DNA of 64,000 bases. Origin: Bedellia somnulentella. Lineage: Eukaryota > Arthropoda > Insecta > Lepidoptera > Bedelliidae. Positions 20,815 through 33,447 of the stretch are shown piece by piece. The position numbers and the translations under genes were made by a program. Numbering within the stretch: the stretch's first letter is position 1; each line of letters begins with the position of its first letter. The notes under the pieces were generated by a model. The model saw only the letters and a list, made by a program, of their open reading frames with translations. It did no database searches and was not told the DNA's origin. Where the stretch lies: positions 15,562,001 through 15,626,000 of the forward strand of contig OY755171.1 of the NCBI GenBank assembly GCA_963576735.1, in the 5' to 3' direction.

Positions 20815-20955
20815 GGGTTGGACCTCATCTGGCAGCAAGGAATCGCATTTTTAGGCGGAATCGGCGGAATCCTTGATGCGATCGCATTATGCTTGACACA
20901 AAGAGAAAAGGCGACGGAAAAGTGCGATTCCGTGCTGCCAGATGAGGTCCAACCC
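20815..20955. mobile_element. 141-bp MITE with TTA target duplication (PIF/Harbinger-like)
   Basis: The ends gggttggacctcatctggca and tgccagatgaggtccaaccc are perfect inverted repeats, imperfectly extended to about 45 bp. tta stands on both sides (20812-20814 and 20956-20958). A 3-bp TTA duplication points to PIF/Harbinger; no transposase is encoded. Confidence 0.8.
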
Positions 20956-21029
20956 TTATGATGCGGCAAATCAGTCGTGTTTCATTATTATTACCTTTAT
21001 TTATACTCTTTCAATATTTAAACTTCTGA

Positions 21030-21150
21030 CTTTAAGTCTCCGACCGCATCGCCCAAAAATCAAATAAAATGCCCCATTACCTCAGCTGCCTCATACGAAC
21101 ACCCACGGGAAGAAATGGGGTCGTGCTAATCGAAGCTGAAACTGAAAATA
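21030..21150 (-). repeat. SINE family A, 5' half
   Basis: It runs in reverse from gaccgcatcgcccaaaaatc to gaagaaatggggtcgtgcta. The 3' half is not next to it. Confidence 0.65.
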
Positions 21151-21900
21151 TCTTATATCCTTCAAAAATCATCTAACTCTCCGTTGGTCAAATATCAATT
21201 AAATAATATAAAGATGAAAAAGGGAGCTCTAAGTAAGCGCCGTTCATTATTTGCGTCTGTGTTAAATTTACCCCAGTACTGTTGGCTCAGCTAAAACAAT
21301 GACCGCTTAAGCAATGTTATCGCCTTTTCATTTTCCCCGTGTTTATATTATTAAAACAATACTGAAACGCAAAGCCGCGAGAAGTTTATTAAAAAGCGCT
21401 TTACTTAAGCTTAATTCTACTTCTTAAAACCTTTGGCTGACTTAACAGCTTGTTTAATAACCCCTTTATACTGTTTCAACTTGTATCTTTCAGGGTTTTA
21501 ACGAGGAGCAGAAAAAGCGTTTCAAAGGTTGTATCCAAATAAGATTAGAAATAATTATTCTTTTTTTAATTTAACTTAATAAACCTAGAAGTTATTTAGT
21601 GATTAGTGGGTAGGAATTACTTATATTAATAATTAACTTTACTCAGGACTTCTAAAAGTGCAATGAGTGATTTCATTTCATTATTTGATTTTACTTTTTA
21701 ATTTTTTAATTTATTTGTTTGAGCAGTATTTTATTCATCATCATCATTTATCATATCATTTTGTGATATTGATATGATCCTTCGACATCATTTTCGGTTT
21801 AATTAATGCGTATGTGTTAATATTTCTTACAAGCGATGAATACGAAAATAGGTGGCACTCCGGAATGATGGACCGTATGATATATTTATGTATATTTGAC
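21151..21900. other. Unassigned stretch
   Basis: Nothing recognised on either strand. Confidence 0.3.
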
Positions 21901-21990
21901 AGAAATAGCAGTGGATTTCTAGGATCGTAGAAAGTGGCGATCAATAGTCTCTGCCAACCCCATATAACTAAGATCGTGAGTTTATACTAA
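21900..21990 (+). pseudogene. RTE-like LINE C-terminal codons
   Basis: The plus frame reads DRRKWRSIVSANPI followed by a stop, the same C-terminus as the minus-strand copy at 63530-63775. Only the last 15 or so codons are clear. Confidence 0.65.
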
Positions 21991-22324
21991 GTAATATAAT
22001 TAAAGATTTATGACAGTAACATTGTTTAGAAACTGAAATCCCGGATGAGTTATTAGGTTCAACTTTGCACAGTGTTGTTTCAAATGAGGTCAAACACAAA
22101 AACAAGTAATTCAGATTTTATAAAAATTATATCACATGCTTAACACTGAAATAGGTTTTCAGCTGAGAATACAATGGAAGGGTAAAAATAATCAATGCCA
22201 CACACATTTCATTATCAAAATAGGAAAGTAATGTAAACATAAACATAGAATACAATTGTCTCACCCCGCATGTCCAAAGGGATGGCAGCAGTATTCAAAG
22301 TTTCTTCTATATAGCAGTATAGTA

Positions 22325-22545
22325 TCGGCTTCGAAAAACACTTACCCATATCTTCCTGCGGGGGTAGCAAGAGGGTTTTGAGGCTATTTACTTTAAGCAA
22401 TTGCTGGGCGATGTGGAAACCCATCACCAAACATCCTTCTACATCATAACTTCCACCATCAACGACCATCCACCTATAACTTCTACTCTATAACTACTGT
22501 GGCTACTCTTTTTTGAGATTTATAGTTGTTGGTTCTTGCATGTAT
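22325..22545 (+). repeat. SINE family A, degenerate
   Basis: ctgggcgatgtgg, acccatcaccaa, gtggctactc and gagatttatag keep the family order, but with heavy divergence. Confidence 0.45.
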
Positions 22546-22609
22546 TTACGTTCTGTATATAACGGGTCATTTTGCCACCTCATGTTGCCTAGGGAATTAA
22601 ATCTCATGT

Positions 22610-22830
22610 AATGTTTGTAAATATTAGTACTTATGTCACCCTTTCGGGGATATACAGCATAAGCGATGTGGTGAGATGAGATTTGCATTGTTATGTTGAG
22701 TGGACATTCGTGTAAGGGACCCGCTTATAGCTGCTTTGTACATATACATTATTCAGTATTTCCTAGGTTATCCCCAACCGCTTACAACCCTGGTAATTTA
22801 ACTACGAAAATCTTTGCCTGTCTTTTCCAC
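22610..22830 (-). repeat. SINE family B, degenerate
   Basis: ccctttcggggatatac near the start, then ctgctttgtacatatacatt and ccaaccgcttacaac follow family order in reverse. Confidence 0.4.
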
Positions 22831-24850
22831 TATTAGCCAAGCAAAGCAAGTAAAAGTCTTCTGCCAAGGTATACCTGCGAAGGTAGGCGAATAATTATAC
22901 CCTTATTTTTGAATTTTCTTTCCTATTAATTGCAAGCAAAGACTTTCGCCACCTTGTAGTATCATCTTGAGCATCATGTACATTTTTTAATCTGTTTACA
23001 AATGGTCTTTCATTCTTCACACTTTATCTGTCATTATAACGACTAAATTGTACAGTTCAGTAACTTTAATTATTACTAAAATAATATTATAATGACCAAA
23101 ATGCAATGTACTATAATTCGTGGAAATAAATTATTATTGTCTTCACACCTATGTGTGAATTGTAGGCTTCCTATGAAGCCGGCCAAATTTGGCACATTCT
23201 CTTCGTGATCAAATAGCGTTCAGCATGGCTTTCCCGACTGCTAAAATTCCACATCGCCTCGTACTTCTTTCACCACGCTGTAATTTATTTTATATTATTA
23301 TTCATAATTGTTTACTACAAAAGTTTCACGTTCTAAGTGAAGTCTTGCTCTTGAAGTCTGCGCTGCTGAGACGAAGGCGGGTTGTAATAAATGGAGCGGT
23401 GGCGAAGCTAGCCGATCCGACGTACCCGTGCAAACCGGTTTCAATTAACTTCCTTGTAGGGGTGAATTTTAATAATAACTTCAGTTCACAATAAACATGA
23501 TTAAGTTTTGCGGGCGCATAAATTATTGTTATTTATAGCTTGTTTTGCTCATTTTGTTTACTTCTGTTTGTGTATCTGGCATGCCAGTATTTATAGGTAA
23601 GGGTTGTAATGGAAAGGTGAAGAATAACAGTGATCTGATTTTTTAGCTAATACTTAACGGCAAGGTACGTATATATGTATAAATTATATATTGAAGTATT
23701 GTATAAGTATTCATAACATTTCACCATGTAGTTGCGGATTATAATAGTTTTAGGAATACCATCACTTCTCATTGGTGCTGTAAGATCCACTATGGTTCTT
23801 TAAAAATATATTACGAAGTGGTCAGTGTGGTGATGGTTGAAAACTGTTGCCGCATACCCATTTCAGCATCCATTCTTCTCACCACTTCCAAGAGTGGTGG
23901 TTGTAGTAGATATCTCAACTCGATCTGTCAACGTCAGTTTGTGGTCTAAGAATTTTTTATTTGGACGTTCTGGTTACCCTTTTTTATAATACCAGCAATC
24001 AGCCGCGGTTTCGAACGGATAATAATCGATTTGATATATATTTATTTTCATTAACGTAGATATATTTTATTTATCACTACATCTGTTAGTTGAGACTAAA
24101 AATCTAAATCAGAGACAGAAAACATTAATTTTTTTTGATAGTACCTACAACCATTAGGCATTAGTAAAAAGTGATTATTGTAATACTGCAAACAGAAACT
24201 CCATTTTTATTTCTCGTTTAAGATTCAAAATTATGTGTGAGTCAGTAGTAAGCAATATATATTACAAAAAATATAAAAGAAGAGGAGATTCAAGAGCCTT
24301 TTAATAACAAGAGAAATATATATTTCGTCCCAGCTGCTCGCTGCACTCGTAACTATGCTGGCTGGTTGGAAACCACATTTCATACATCACGAGAGGTTCA
24401 TTTTAAATTTTACAATTTTAATTTCTTTTTTTTTGTTTGAATATCTTAATAGTTTAGTGGGCGTCAGATCTGAATCACTAGATTAATCACAATATTTATG
24501 AAAGGTTGATGACTGTTTACATCACTTCATGAGAGGTTCATTTACCAGGAAAGTATAAAATCGCGAGTTTTTTCTGCCAAACCCAATGGTAACTAAATGG
24601 TCTATATACACAATAAATATACAAGAGGAACACATATCTGACTCAGAAAAAACTAAAAATATGTATTTTTTCACTACTACTCTTAAAATAAGTAGTTAAA
24701 ACTTGGAATTAAATGAGTAGCTCCTAGGTACTCCGGAATACAACAAAGCCTGTTAGCGGGACTACATTTTCTTTAAATGTTTAGTAATGTTGCTGTAGAC
24801 CCGGCACCAACAATTTGAATTTATGGCCGTGAGTAGAGTATATATGTGAG
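22831..24850. other. Unassigned 2-kb stretch
   Basis: A 101-codon plus frame (23189-23494) lacks recognisable motifs. A string of the form gagaggttcattt occurs near 24393 and 24531. There is no convincing gene. Confidence 0.3.
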
Positions 24851-25671
24851 TACAGTCGCCATCAGATATATCGGAGCGGCCGAGGTACTCAAATATATCT
24901 GAGCAGCAATAAATTTCAATAAATTCTTTACGGTAAATAAGGTCAATAAGGTCTGAACATCCAATTCGCCACAAATATATGAGCAGTGGTTTTTCAATTA
25001 AATCTGAACACTCAAAGAGACAATAATATCAGAAAGCACAATTCGTCAAAGTTATCTGCTCAGACAGGGTGATCATAAATATCTGAACATTTAGGAAAAA
25101 TATACCTTAAGGCATTAGGCATACAGTTCAAATATAATCGTACAGATGTAATGAATTTTCCTTTTACAAAATGAGTAGATATACAAAATATAAATATGCA
25201 AAAAGCAACTTTACAGTCTTGTTACAAGTGACACATTTGAATTAAATATTTGGCAATTCACAAAAACGTCAACATAACTGTCATTGCATATAATGCACTG
25301 CATTTATTTATCAAATATTTACAGATTTATTATGCTATACTTACGTATATAGATTGGCAATACAAATACGACAGGCGAGATTTAAAAAAAGTACAACGGT
25401 GTTCGTAAATGAGTGTGTGTGCGTGACATTAGTATGGCGGATCCCATATTAGCCCTATTAAAATTTATAAAAATTCACGTATTTGTTATTTTTGCCAAAT
25501 TGTAAACTTTACAGTAATTGTAGTATTATGATGACAGAAGATATTTTTATCATATATTTGCATTGAAAACTTTGGTTTAAGATCTATAATAAAGCATATA
25601 GACTTGTAATGTAATAAATAACTAAAAATTTTATGTTTGCCAAAGAATATGTTAAAGGTTAAGACATTGAT

Positions 25672-25738
25672 TCCTTGGCTCTGGCTACCCCTTCTAGGGA
25701 ATTATAACCGTGAGTATACGTATGTATGTATGTTAAGA
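25672..25738 (+). repeat. SINE family A, 3' end only
   Basis: It matches from ttccttggctctggctacc to ccgtgagtatacgtatgtat. Confidence 0.7.
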
Positions 25739-25967
25739 CTTAAATACCAGAATTAACGAATTCGTCAATTATTTATTCGTAAATAAGTCAATTATTATCT
25801 TTCATGTTTTATGCCAAAATCGTTTTAGGCTGGTATCGTGTTCGTGAGAGGTCTCGCCTTTGTTGACTTACTGTCAATCTATGTGCTTCTATATCTATGA
25901 TAATATAAAAGCTGCCAATTAAAATAGGTATGAATGCTTTGCATTATTTCATCCACTATTGCGTTAG

Positions 25968-26045
25968 TCACCATGGCCTAGCGGTTAAGTAATTAGTAAT
26001 CATAATTATAATTCGTTTGCGTCAGGGTTCAAGTCCTAACTAGTG
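25968..26045 (+). repeat. tRNA-like sequence (SINE head or tRNA pseudogene)
   Basis: An A-box-like tggcctagcgg and a B-box-like gggttcaagtcc lie 50 bp apart. The middle is AT-rich and does not give a proper anticodon arm, so a functional tRNA is unlikely. Confidence 0.45.
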
Positions 26046-26140
26046 TTTTGTTTTTGTATTTTAACAAGAATTCATGTTCTTTTTTTTCATTTTTTTTATT
26101 GTTAATTATAATCCTTTAAATTTATTGTCTTCATTTAATA

Positions 26141-26385
26141 TGCCGTGTAGTGTTGGCTTAGAATAGCACTACCCCATTCCTTCCGGTGGGTGTACGTAAG
26201 AGGCGACTAACGGTATTGGGGCTTTTAATGGATTTTTGGGCGATGCGGTTGGAGACCCATCACCAACAAACTTTATATTACCATCTTTTCCCCACAAAAA
26301 AATACAAAAGTGGCTGAGGAATTTTTAATTCCTTAGCTCTGGCTACCCTTCTAGGGATCTATAGCCGTGAGTATATGTATGTGTG
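26141..26385 (+). repeat. SINE family A, complete copy
   Basis: It is flanked by tcatttaata at 26131-26140 and 26386-26395. It sits within the 24853-27112 element and so is younger than it. Confidence 0.87.
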
Positions 26386-26388
26386 TCA

Positions 26389-26392
<4 letters not shown>

Positions 26393-26463
<71 letters not shown>
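26393..26463. repeat. (TA)n microsatellite
   Basis: About 35 uninterrupted ta units start inside the right-hand target duplication of the adjacent SINE. Confidence 0.95.
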
Positions 26464-26466
<3 letters not shown>

Positions 26467-27112
26467 TTATACTCGTTCGTTCGTTATATATATATTTATG
26501 AATACGTATGGTACATTAGGGAAGACAGCAGGAAAAAGTATAATTTTGTAAAAACTAGTTTATCCTTTTATTTATTAAAACTGCATTTATTTTTATGCTA
26601 CCCTGGTACATACAATGTAAATAAAAAATGGAATACATGGTTTCAAAAAGTTCTAAGTATTTTACCTCTTGGTGTTTTTGTACCGGTGAAAATCATTACG
26701 TACAACTAGTTGTGCGGATTAGTTGGTCAGTGGAGAATACCTACCTGCAGAAAACTCTTATTAGTTTTGACATTGATAAAACCAAATGGTGGTTGTGTAG
26801 AAAATGTATTCCAGCGTAGTTAGTTAAAGAATTTAAAACGGTATGCCTAGTGCTATAAAGTACATTTTCCCTAAATGTTCAGATATTTATGATCACCCTG
26901 TCTGAGCAGATAACTTTGACGAGTTGTGCTTTCAGATATTATTGTCTCGTTGTGTGTTCATATTTAATTGAAAACCCACTGCTCATATATTTGTGGCGAA
27001 TTGGATGTTCAGATCTTATTGACCTTATTTTCCGTAAAGAATTTATTGAAATTTATTGCTGCTCAGATATATTTGAGTACCTCGGCCGCTCCGATATATC
27101 TGATGGCGACTG

Positions 27113-28930
27113 TACATAGATTACTTATCAGTGAATGCATTGTACGTAAAGCCATTAGTAAAGCTAAAAACAATTGCTCGATTCGAAGCACAGGCAGCTT
27201 ATGGTATTTTAAATTCTAATCAACAATGGAACTAGATTTTCATGGAATTCGTTTTTCAAATGTTTGTTACGCTGGATGCGATAACCTTGTCACCACGTTT
27301 TTGCGTTCCTCTCACGTTGGCAGCACTTGTTTTCAAATCTTCAACGGAATTTCAGGAGCAATTTGGAAAATAATAGTGGCGTGGTTGCGTTCTGAAATGA
27401 CAATTCGCACAAAACAACGGCGTCACAATAGTGGACGGACTTAAAATGAGAGCTTTAGGTGAATAGATCAAAAGATCTTTGACGTAGTCGCAGTAAGGCA
27501 AAGGATATTATTTGTTTCAAGTTTTATGATGATTTTGTATATTTTTGCTACATTTATGTTTGCGTAGCTGTTTGTTGCTTTATAAAACAGTTTTGATTGA
27601 TGAATAATGCGGTTTTTTTTAAATTATCTATGATAGTAATAGGATAGTAGTATGAAGTAATCTATAGGCTCAAATTCTCTTCAAGAAATACAAATTCACA
27701 AATTCTACTTCAGTATCATATTTCAATTTTCGATTCAATGTACGTAGATATTTTTGATTTCAGACGTAATTATTTTTAAGTACACTTTTTCTAAATATTT
27801 AAGGGTTCTGCCTTGACGATGATGAAGATATTAATTATACAAGCTTAAAAAAAATATAAGCGGCTTCGAAATAGTTTTTTTTTGCAAAAACACATTTTGC
27901 TGTCTAAAAGTTTTGTATATATCAAGTTCATAATTTTCTAGTAAAGTGATGAAAATATTGCTGTTTTTGTTCTAAAGGGGGAAAATAAAATAAAAACGGC
28001 TTTCAATAAAAAATAATATCTGTATTTATTTGATGAAGATTAGTAAAAACAAGAAATACTTAATACGGATTTACCCATGTAATAATTTAGACAAGTATTC
28101 TTAAAAAAAGCCATTTAGAAATAAATCTAGGTACTACAAATAGAAATCCAATTATGACTTTATAAAAATAAAGGATTTTATAAGCTTACCTCTGATAAGA
28201 AGTTTTCGCTTTTAAACCCTCATTTTCAAATTTCCTTACTTAACAACAGAAAAAGTCTTTTTTCATTAATATAAATTATTTCATCATTATATATTAAACG
28301 AGAGAGGGTGGATTTTGTGAACCAGCCTGTGTCACGATGCTAAGAGCTAGAAAATTCAGGTATCAAATTGAAGGTCTCCATCTGAAGTTTTACCGAAAAG
28401 TCATACATTCTCCATAGCTGGATTAGTTAAATTGTTAGCGATTACAATAAATTGGAGTAAAAGCGCGCGCAAATGTGTCAATCACGAGATTAAATTGATT
28501 CGCTCGTGAGCAATTTTCAATCTGCCGACAGTTTTACTATTGCATTACTATAGTGATTTAGTCATTCTATCAAGTACCAAATTCTAAAACTTTTGCGATT
28601 GAACATTACAATTATTATAAAACTAAGCCCATGTTATAACACGCGATTAAAGAACCGAAAATCAATAGTTACTATCCGTACTAGAAGAAAGATAATAACT
28701 CGAACATAGAAACTTGGTACGAAGTGGTTTGTTCCATGGTTTTTATCATATATTTTATGGAACTAAGGGGTTGAAATAGGAAATGAAAGTTAGTACAGAG
28801 ATTTTTGTCATTTCTGTATTTAGAAACTTGAAACTTGGCGCGATTGACTGTTATAATATGACCACTACAAAAAGGAATTTATGAAATTCATCCATCAATC
28901 AGTATATGTAAATATAAAAAACAAGAAGTT
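27113..28930. other. Unassigned 1.8-kb stretch
   Basis: A 72-codon plus frame (27226-27444) has no known motif. I see no repeat structure. Confidence 0.3.
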
Positions 28931-28932
28931 GA

Positions 28933-29015
28933 GATTGTGTTTTGGTATTTTGGATGTAAACTGGATGCAAAAAATTTAGTCCACGCGGACGAAGTCGCGG
29001 GCAAAAAGCTAGTTA
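28933..29015 (-). repeat. Repeat family D, start fragment
   Basis: In reverse it reads ctagctttttgcccgcgac and then the ccgcgtggac and tgcatcc motifs seen at 4496 and 54840. Confidence 0.65.
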
Positions 29016-29496
29016 TCATTTGGATTGGCAAATTTATAACACTAGTTTTTTTTGGCAATAACAGGAAATCGTTCGAAGCAAACTACATAAAAATCGTAAA
29101 AAAATATTGTGCTTTACTTCAACTGTGCATATTCACCTGTATCTAAGAATTTTAAAAAACCTTCTGCAACCTTTTGCCTTACTGTTAAGAAGAAGTTTCC
29201 CTTAGCTATATAACAAATGAAGGTTTGCTAAAGTTAAGTACAGTGATTATCGACAAGCATTATGCTTAAAGATAAATATTCCCACAAGATAAATACTATT
29301 TTACAGTCACTGTATGTCGGTAATGTGAGGGAAGTTAAGTTACAAACATAATTCACAAGCAGCTTTCCTTCCTATACCTTTAAAGGTGGTAGAAATAATA
29401 TCATCTAAACGTCATGATGCGCCATGACATGAAATATACAATTGCAATTGCATTGAGATTTGATTATGATGCATTATACTGTATTTCAAGCTCGAG

Positions 29497-29880
29497 ACTC
29501 AAGCGTACACGCCGTAAATCTCAGAAGGGGTTTGCAGACGTAAGTATTAGTATACTTCTGAACATCACGTGACATCGTCAGCTGGTTTTAAGAGTACCCA
29601 CATTTTGATTTGACAGTGTACTCTTGTGATAGGGGGATACCGTATTTCACTCCTGACATATTTTTTGTGTTCCAATTATTTAAGATTAGACATTGATTTC
29701 ATTACATAAACATTTTCTAGTATAAATCATTAAAAAATCTGAATCCGAACTCAGTAATATTGTAATATAGTTAGCCTTTTAGAATTGTCCAAGCAAAACG
29801 TGGGAACTCTAAGTACCAGGTGACAATGTCGATGTATCTCTGCCAACCCCTTCGAGGATAAACGGCGTGAACGTTTTAGT
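29497..29880. repeat. Opposed pair of SINE family B fragments
   Basis: 29497-29650 is a minus-strand 3' part (cacgccgtaaatctcag to gtgatagggg). 29783-29880 is a plus-strand 3' part (gcaaaacgtggga to ggcgtgaacgttt). The outer ends are the same 3' tail in inverted orientation around about 130 bp of other sequence. Confidence 0.7.
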
Positions 29881-29889
29881 CCTTGAGAA

Positions 29890-30235
29890 CGTTTGAATTT
29901 ATGTAACACTCGAACTAGTCAATAAGATCATGAAATAATTTCTGTAGACGTTACTCAGCTATTGTGAAATTTAGAGTCATAATTTTCAATAGTGAAAAAG
30001 AATTTGCAAAACTTGGCGAAGATAAGTTGGGTCACGTGAAAATTGGAGATCCGAAGTCACTAAACTAATGTAGCTAATTAATTTAAAAAAAAAAGATGCA
30101 CGCAGGCATGGCAAAGCAGAGCTATGCGACTTTCTTGTTAGCTATGAGATACTCAAATATAAATATTTGTGTATTGTATAACCAAAAGCAGTGCTCAATA
30201 ATTTACAATAATTACATTCTTTGTACTAGTATTAT
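29890..30235. other. Unassigned stretch
   Basis: Nothing recognised. Confidence 0.3.
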
Positions 30236-30500
30236 TGCCGTGTAGTGTCGGCTTAGAATAACACTACCCCATTTCTACCCGTGGGTGATCGTAAGAGGTG
30301 ACTAAGGGTATAGTGGGCTTGTAAGTGATTTTTGGGCGATGTGGTTGGAGACCCGTCACCAAAAACATTTATTATAACCATCTTTTCCCAATCAACTTCC
30401 AAAAGTGGCTGAGGAATTTTTCATTCTAAAGCTCTGGCTACCCCGTTATTATAGCGGGATTTATAGCCGTGAGTATATGTATGTATGTATGTATGTATGT
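30236..30500 (+). repeat. SINE family A, complete, long ATGT tail
   Basis: It starts tgccgtgtagtgtcggc and ends in about six atgt units. A small insertion (ttatagcggg) near 30445 duplicates local sequence. Confidence 0.85.
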
Positions 30501-31085
30501 AGTATAATTAATTTGCTTATTGTGCCGTTCAATTTCCTATAGTGGTAAGCGTTGATTTCATAGGTCTAAACAGTCCACGTAACCACGTTGGCATATTGTT
30601 TATTGCTTTGAATAAAATATTTTGTGTTGAGACATATTCTCGAAGCGGCCTTCTTTGCTCCCCGTATCGTGAGGTCACGTACAGTACAAGATACTCCCAA
30701 GAGAGCATTCGTTTCTGAGATCGTCTAGGCTCAGGTAAACCTAAATTTGTTGCCGCACATTTACTTTTCACTCGTTTTTCAGCAAAGAATCAGTACGTTT
30801 ATATTTGTTCTTTAGTAACTCCACACTGTTTTGCTCTTTAATCTTTTATGAAAGAATCAAACTTAAATGCACGTAAATATCAGAAGTGAACAATAAATTT
30901 ATATAACCGGATACTTGAGTCTTTAAAATAGAGTTGAGACTTTGAATTATCGCCTGGAAAAGCATATGGCGCTTAGGTTATATTCATACTTTTACATACA
31001 TGGCATTTCATTTATTACACAAATCGCAACAAATTTTAGATATAGTTAATGTAATTGTTTAATGAAGTATAATTTAATAAGTAAT
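30501..31085. other. Stretch with one unexplained short minus-strand frame
   Basis: The frame at 30529-30771 (80 codons, minus) is rich in Arg, Pro and Trp, with even amino-acid use unlike the AT-driven frames nearby. It lacks an upstream ATG context or a recognised domain. It could be a relic exon; I cannot assign it. Confidence 0.3.
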
Positions 31086-31086
31086 A

Positions 31087-31202
31087 ATTTCAATCTATTC
31101 CCCACGCACCTTCCAAAAGTGGCTCAGGAATTTCTAATTCCTTAGCTCCGGCTACCCCTTTCTTGGGATTTATAGCCGTGAGTATATGTATGTATGTATG
31201 TA
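31087..31202 (+). repeat. SINE family A, 3' part
   Basis: It matches from ccttccaaaagtggctcagg to gccgtgagtatatgtatgta. Confidence 0.8.
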
Positions 31203-31789
31203 ATAATTTCAAGGCTAATATTTTTTTATAAGTCTTTTGATTATCCTACCTATTATGGTTACAACTTATAGCACTCCTGAAGCGCTTTACGGACGGTTCA
31301 ATATCTCCGAAAATAAGCTCTTGCAAACAAACAATCAGCAACTCAGCAATCAAACAATTCAGTATTCACGTACGACGGCGCGATGACTTATTTCATGTAT
31401 AAGTTTGGTGTTTCTATATCGATTTCTATGATTCTTTTTTTATTTAGTAGGTCATAATGTAAACTTTTTAAATAAGAGGTGAATGAGAGTATTATAAACG
31501 TAAGAGTAAACAAATAAAATCAGAATGCTCGGAACTGCTAAGTTGCAGGAGTTACACGTGTTATTGTGAGTCAACCATAAAAGATAGATATATGCTGTTC
31601 ATTTCCGTTATACATCATTTCTATGTAACTTTAACCATTAAGGATGCACACGTGACGGAAGCTTAAAATATAAAGTAGCTTCTCCTATTTTCCCAAAATT
31701 CCCCTTCACTACTCTGTTAAACAGTATACTATAACCTGCCCAGGCGTATGAAGAATAATTGTACCAAGGAACGTTAAAATCCGTCGAAT

Positions 31790-31965
31790 AGTTTTTATTT
31801 CCATAAGGAACATACAACCTGACAGACAGACAAAAAAAATACTGATTGCATTTTTGGCATCAGTATCGATCACTAATCACAACCTGATCGTTATTTGAAA
31901 ATATATTTCATGTACAAAACTGACCTCTCTACAGAATTATTATATGTATAGATATAGATAAGAGT
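31790..31965 (+). repeat. Repeat family D, 3' end
   Basis: It has cagacagacaaa, then tttttggcatcagtatcga, then ctgacctctctacag, in the same order as 5812-5960. Confidence 0.6.
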
Positions 31966-32620
31966 ATTTTTAAAGTACTATACTGAGTTTGGAGAATATT
32001 TCTTATTTGCATTAAGATTAATATAAAGACAATAATAATAAGAAATAATGTATGACACACAGTTTAAAGTACACAACTTTAAATTTTTTTGTCACTTACT
32101 GAAGTAAATTTGGAAAATGTTGACTACTCTTACTATTCAAAATTTGTTCGGCTGCATTCGCCTGTTTACAAAGTAAGTTTAAAAAATAATTTTAATTTTT
32201 AGCTCGTAACCTTAACATTATAAAAATAATGTGATGTGCAATAAAGAATTCGTCGACTTCTCTATTTAAAACCAACATAATTCCTATGTAACAATCTAGC
32301 AACATGTTTCAAGTCCCCGGTCAACAAAACGCAATTTCTATGTAAATCAACTCGCGCGAAAAACAGCAATCCCACTCTACCCATAACTCTAGACCATTAC
32401 AATAACTAAAAGTGATAAAAAAACGAAGAAAAGAGATATACTCATGCACAAAATGTATTTCTCGTTCGTTGTACTCGATGGAAATATTCCTTATCTTAGA
32501 TTGGACTGTCAGAGCTTCAGATTCGCATGAATATTGATGGAGGTAGGAGTGGGGACCAGCTTTCAATACTACACTTTTACTTTGTTGAAGTCTCGAAGGA
32601 TATTTTGAGGAAAACCAACG
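31966..32620. other. Unassigned stretch
   Basis: A minus-strand frame of 115 codons (32321-32668) runs into LINE-derived sequence and has no recognised domain. Confidence 0.3.
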
Positions 32621-32627
32621 TAGATTT

Positions 32628-33072
32628 TCGGGAAAGGAAGAGATCGCTTTTAGCGATAAGACCGCCAATTTAAACTATTTAAATGTTTAAAAAAAAAAAC
32701 AATTTTATTTGTGCAAGATTTATTTATGATGAAAGATCAATTTTATTTATGATAATATTGTTTGTTTGAAAATATGTTACAACAATACTGTTGATTTTGT
32801 TATAAAATACTGGTGCTGGCTGAAAACCAGCGTGCTTCAGCTGATGTGACCTGCTAGATACGCAGCTGAGGAACATATGCTGAGCCAGAACCGATTCGGC
32901 AACCTTTGTAATTCACCCAACGATTGTAATATTATTATTTTATTGTCAAATAAATTATTTTTCTTTCTTCTTTCTTTCAATTGTACCTCGCTGTAAACTG
33001 TTTGATCATATTATTATTTTTGTAAATTTGTGTTTGATGTGCAATAATGAGTTATTCTATTCTTTTCTAGAT
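32628..33072 (+). repeat. CR1-like LINE 3' end, split by a 310-bp insertion
   Basis: 32628-32671 (gaagagatcgcttttagcga) and 32987-33072 (gtacctcgctgtaaactgt, caataatgag, ttctattc) are adjacent parts of the 3' UTR seen at 58158-58300. The inserted 32672-32986 segment is flanked by caatt and ends in tttctttcttctttc; I cannot classify it. Confidence 0.65.
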
Positions 33073-33447
33073 TTACAGCCGCTGCGAGTTCCGTACATCC
33101 CCAGTGCATTCGTACTAGATGCAAACGACAAATGTAATAAAGTATTTGTTACAATGTGAAATGAATAGACATGTGCGAATAGATTTCATTTTTTTTGCGA
33201 ACCTGCTTTGGTAAGAAATTGATGTTTCAGCAAATGTGACTATTTTTTGTGAATATATATGTCAAATAAATCTATTCTTATACAATATTTCCTTTAATAT
33301 ACAGGTTCGAACAGTACTGACTTATAATTTCCGGGTTTTTTTTCCAATATAATGATGTACTAGACGCGACTAAAGGATCTGGGCTTAAGTCGAAAGAAGA
33401 AGATTTCCTTGTAAAAGCCCATCACCGACGCTCGGACTGACTGAACT

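Larger units (their letters stand above)
24853..27112. mobile_element. Non-autonomous DNA transposon with 252-bp inverted ends and TA duplication
   Basis: Left arm 24853-25104 and right arm 26861-27112 are inverted copies starting cagtcgccatcagatatatc; ta flanks both ends. The 1.75-kb interior has no transposase frame and holds a tRNA-like piece, SINE A copies and a (TA)n run. TA duplication suggests the Tc1/mariner group, though 252-bp ends are long for it. Confidence 0.8.

Noticed and set aside
23189..23494. 101-codon plus-strand frame as a gene
   Set aside because: There is no motif, no splice or promoter context, and composition is like background.
26383..26709. 108-codon frame starting in the (TA)n run
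   Set aside because: The first third is Tyr-Ile repeats from the microsatellite, an artefact of simple sequence.
32321..32668. 115-codon minus-strand frame as a gene
   Set aside because: Its start lies in antisense LINE 3' UTR sequence (the same MAVLSLKAISS start recurs at 19795 on the other strand), so it is repeat-derived.
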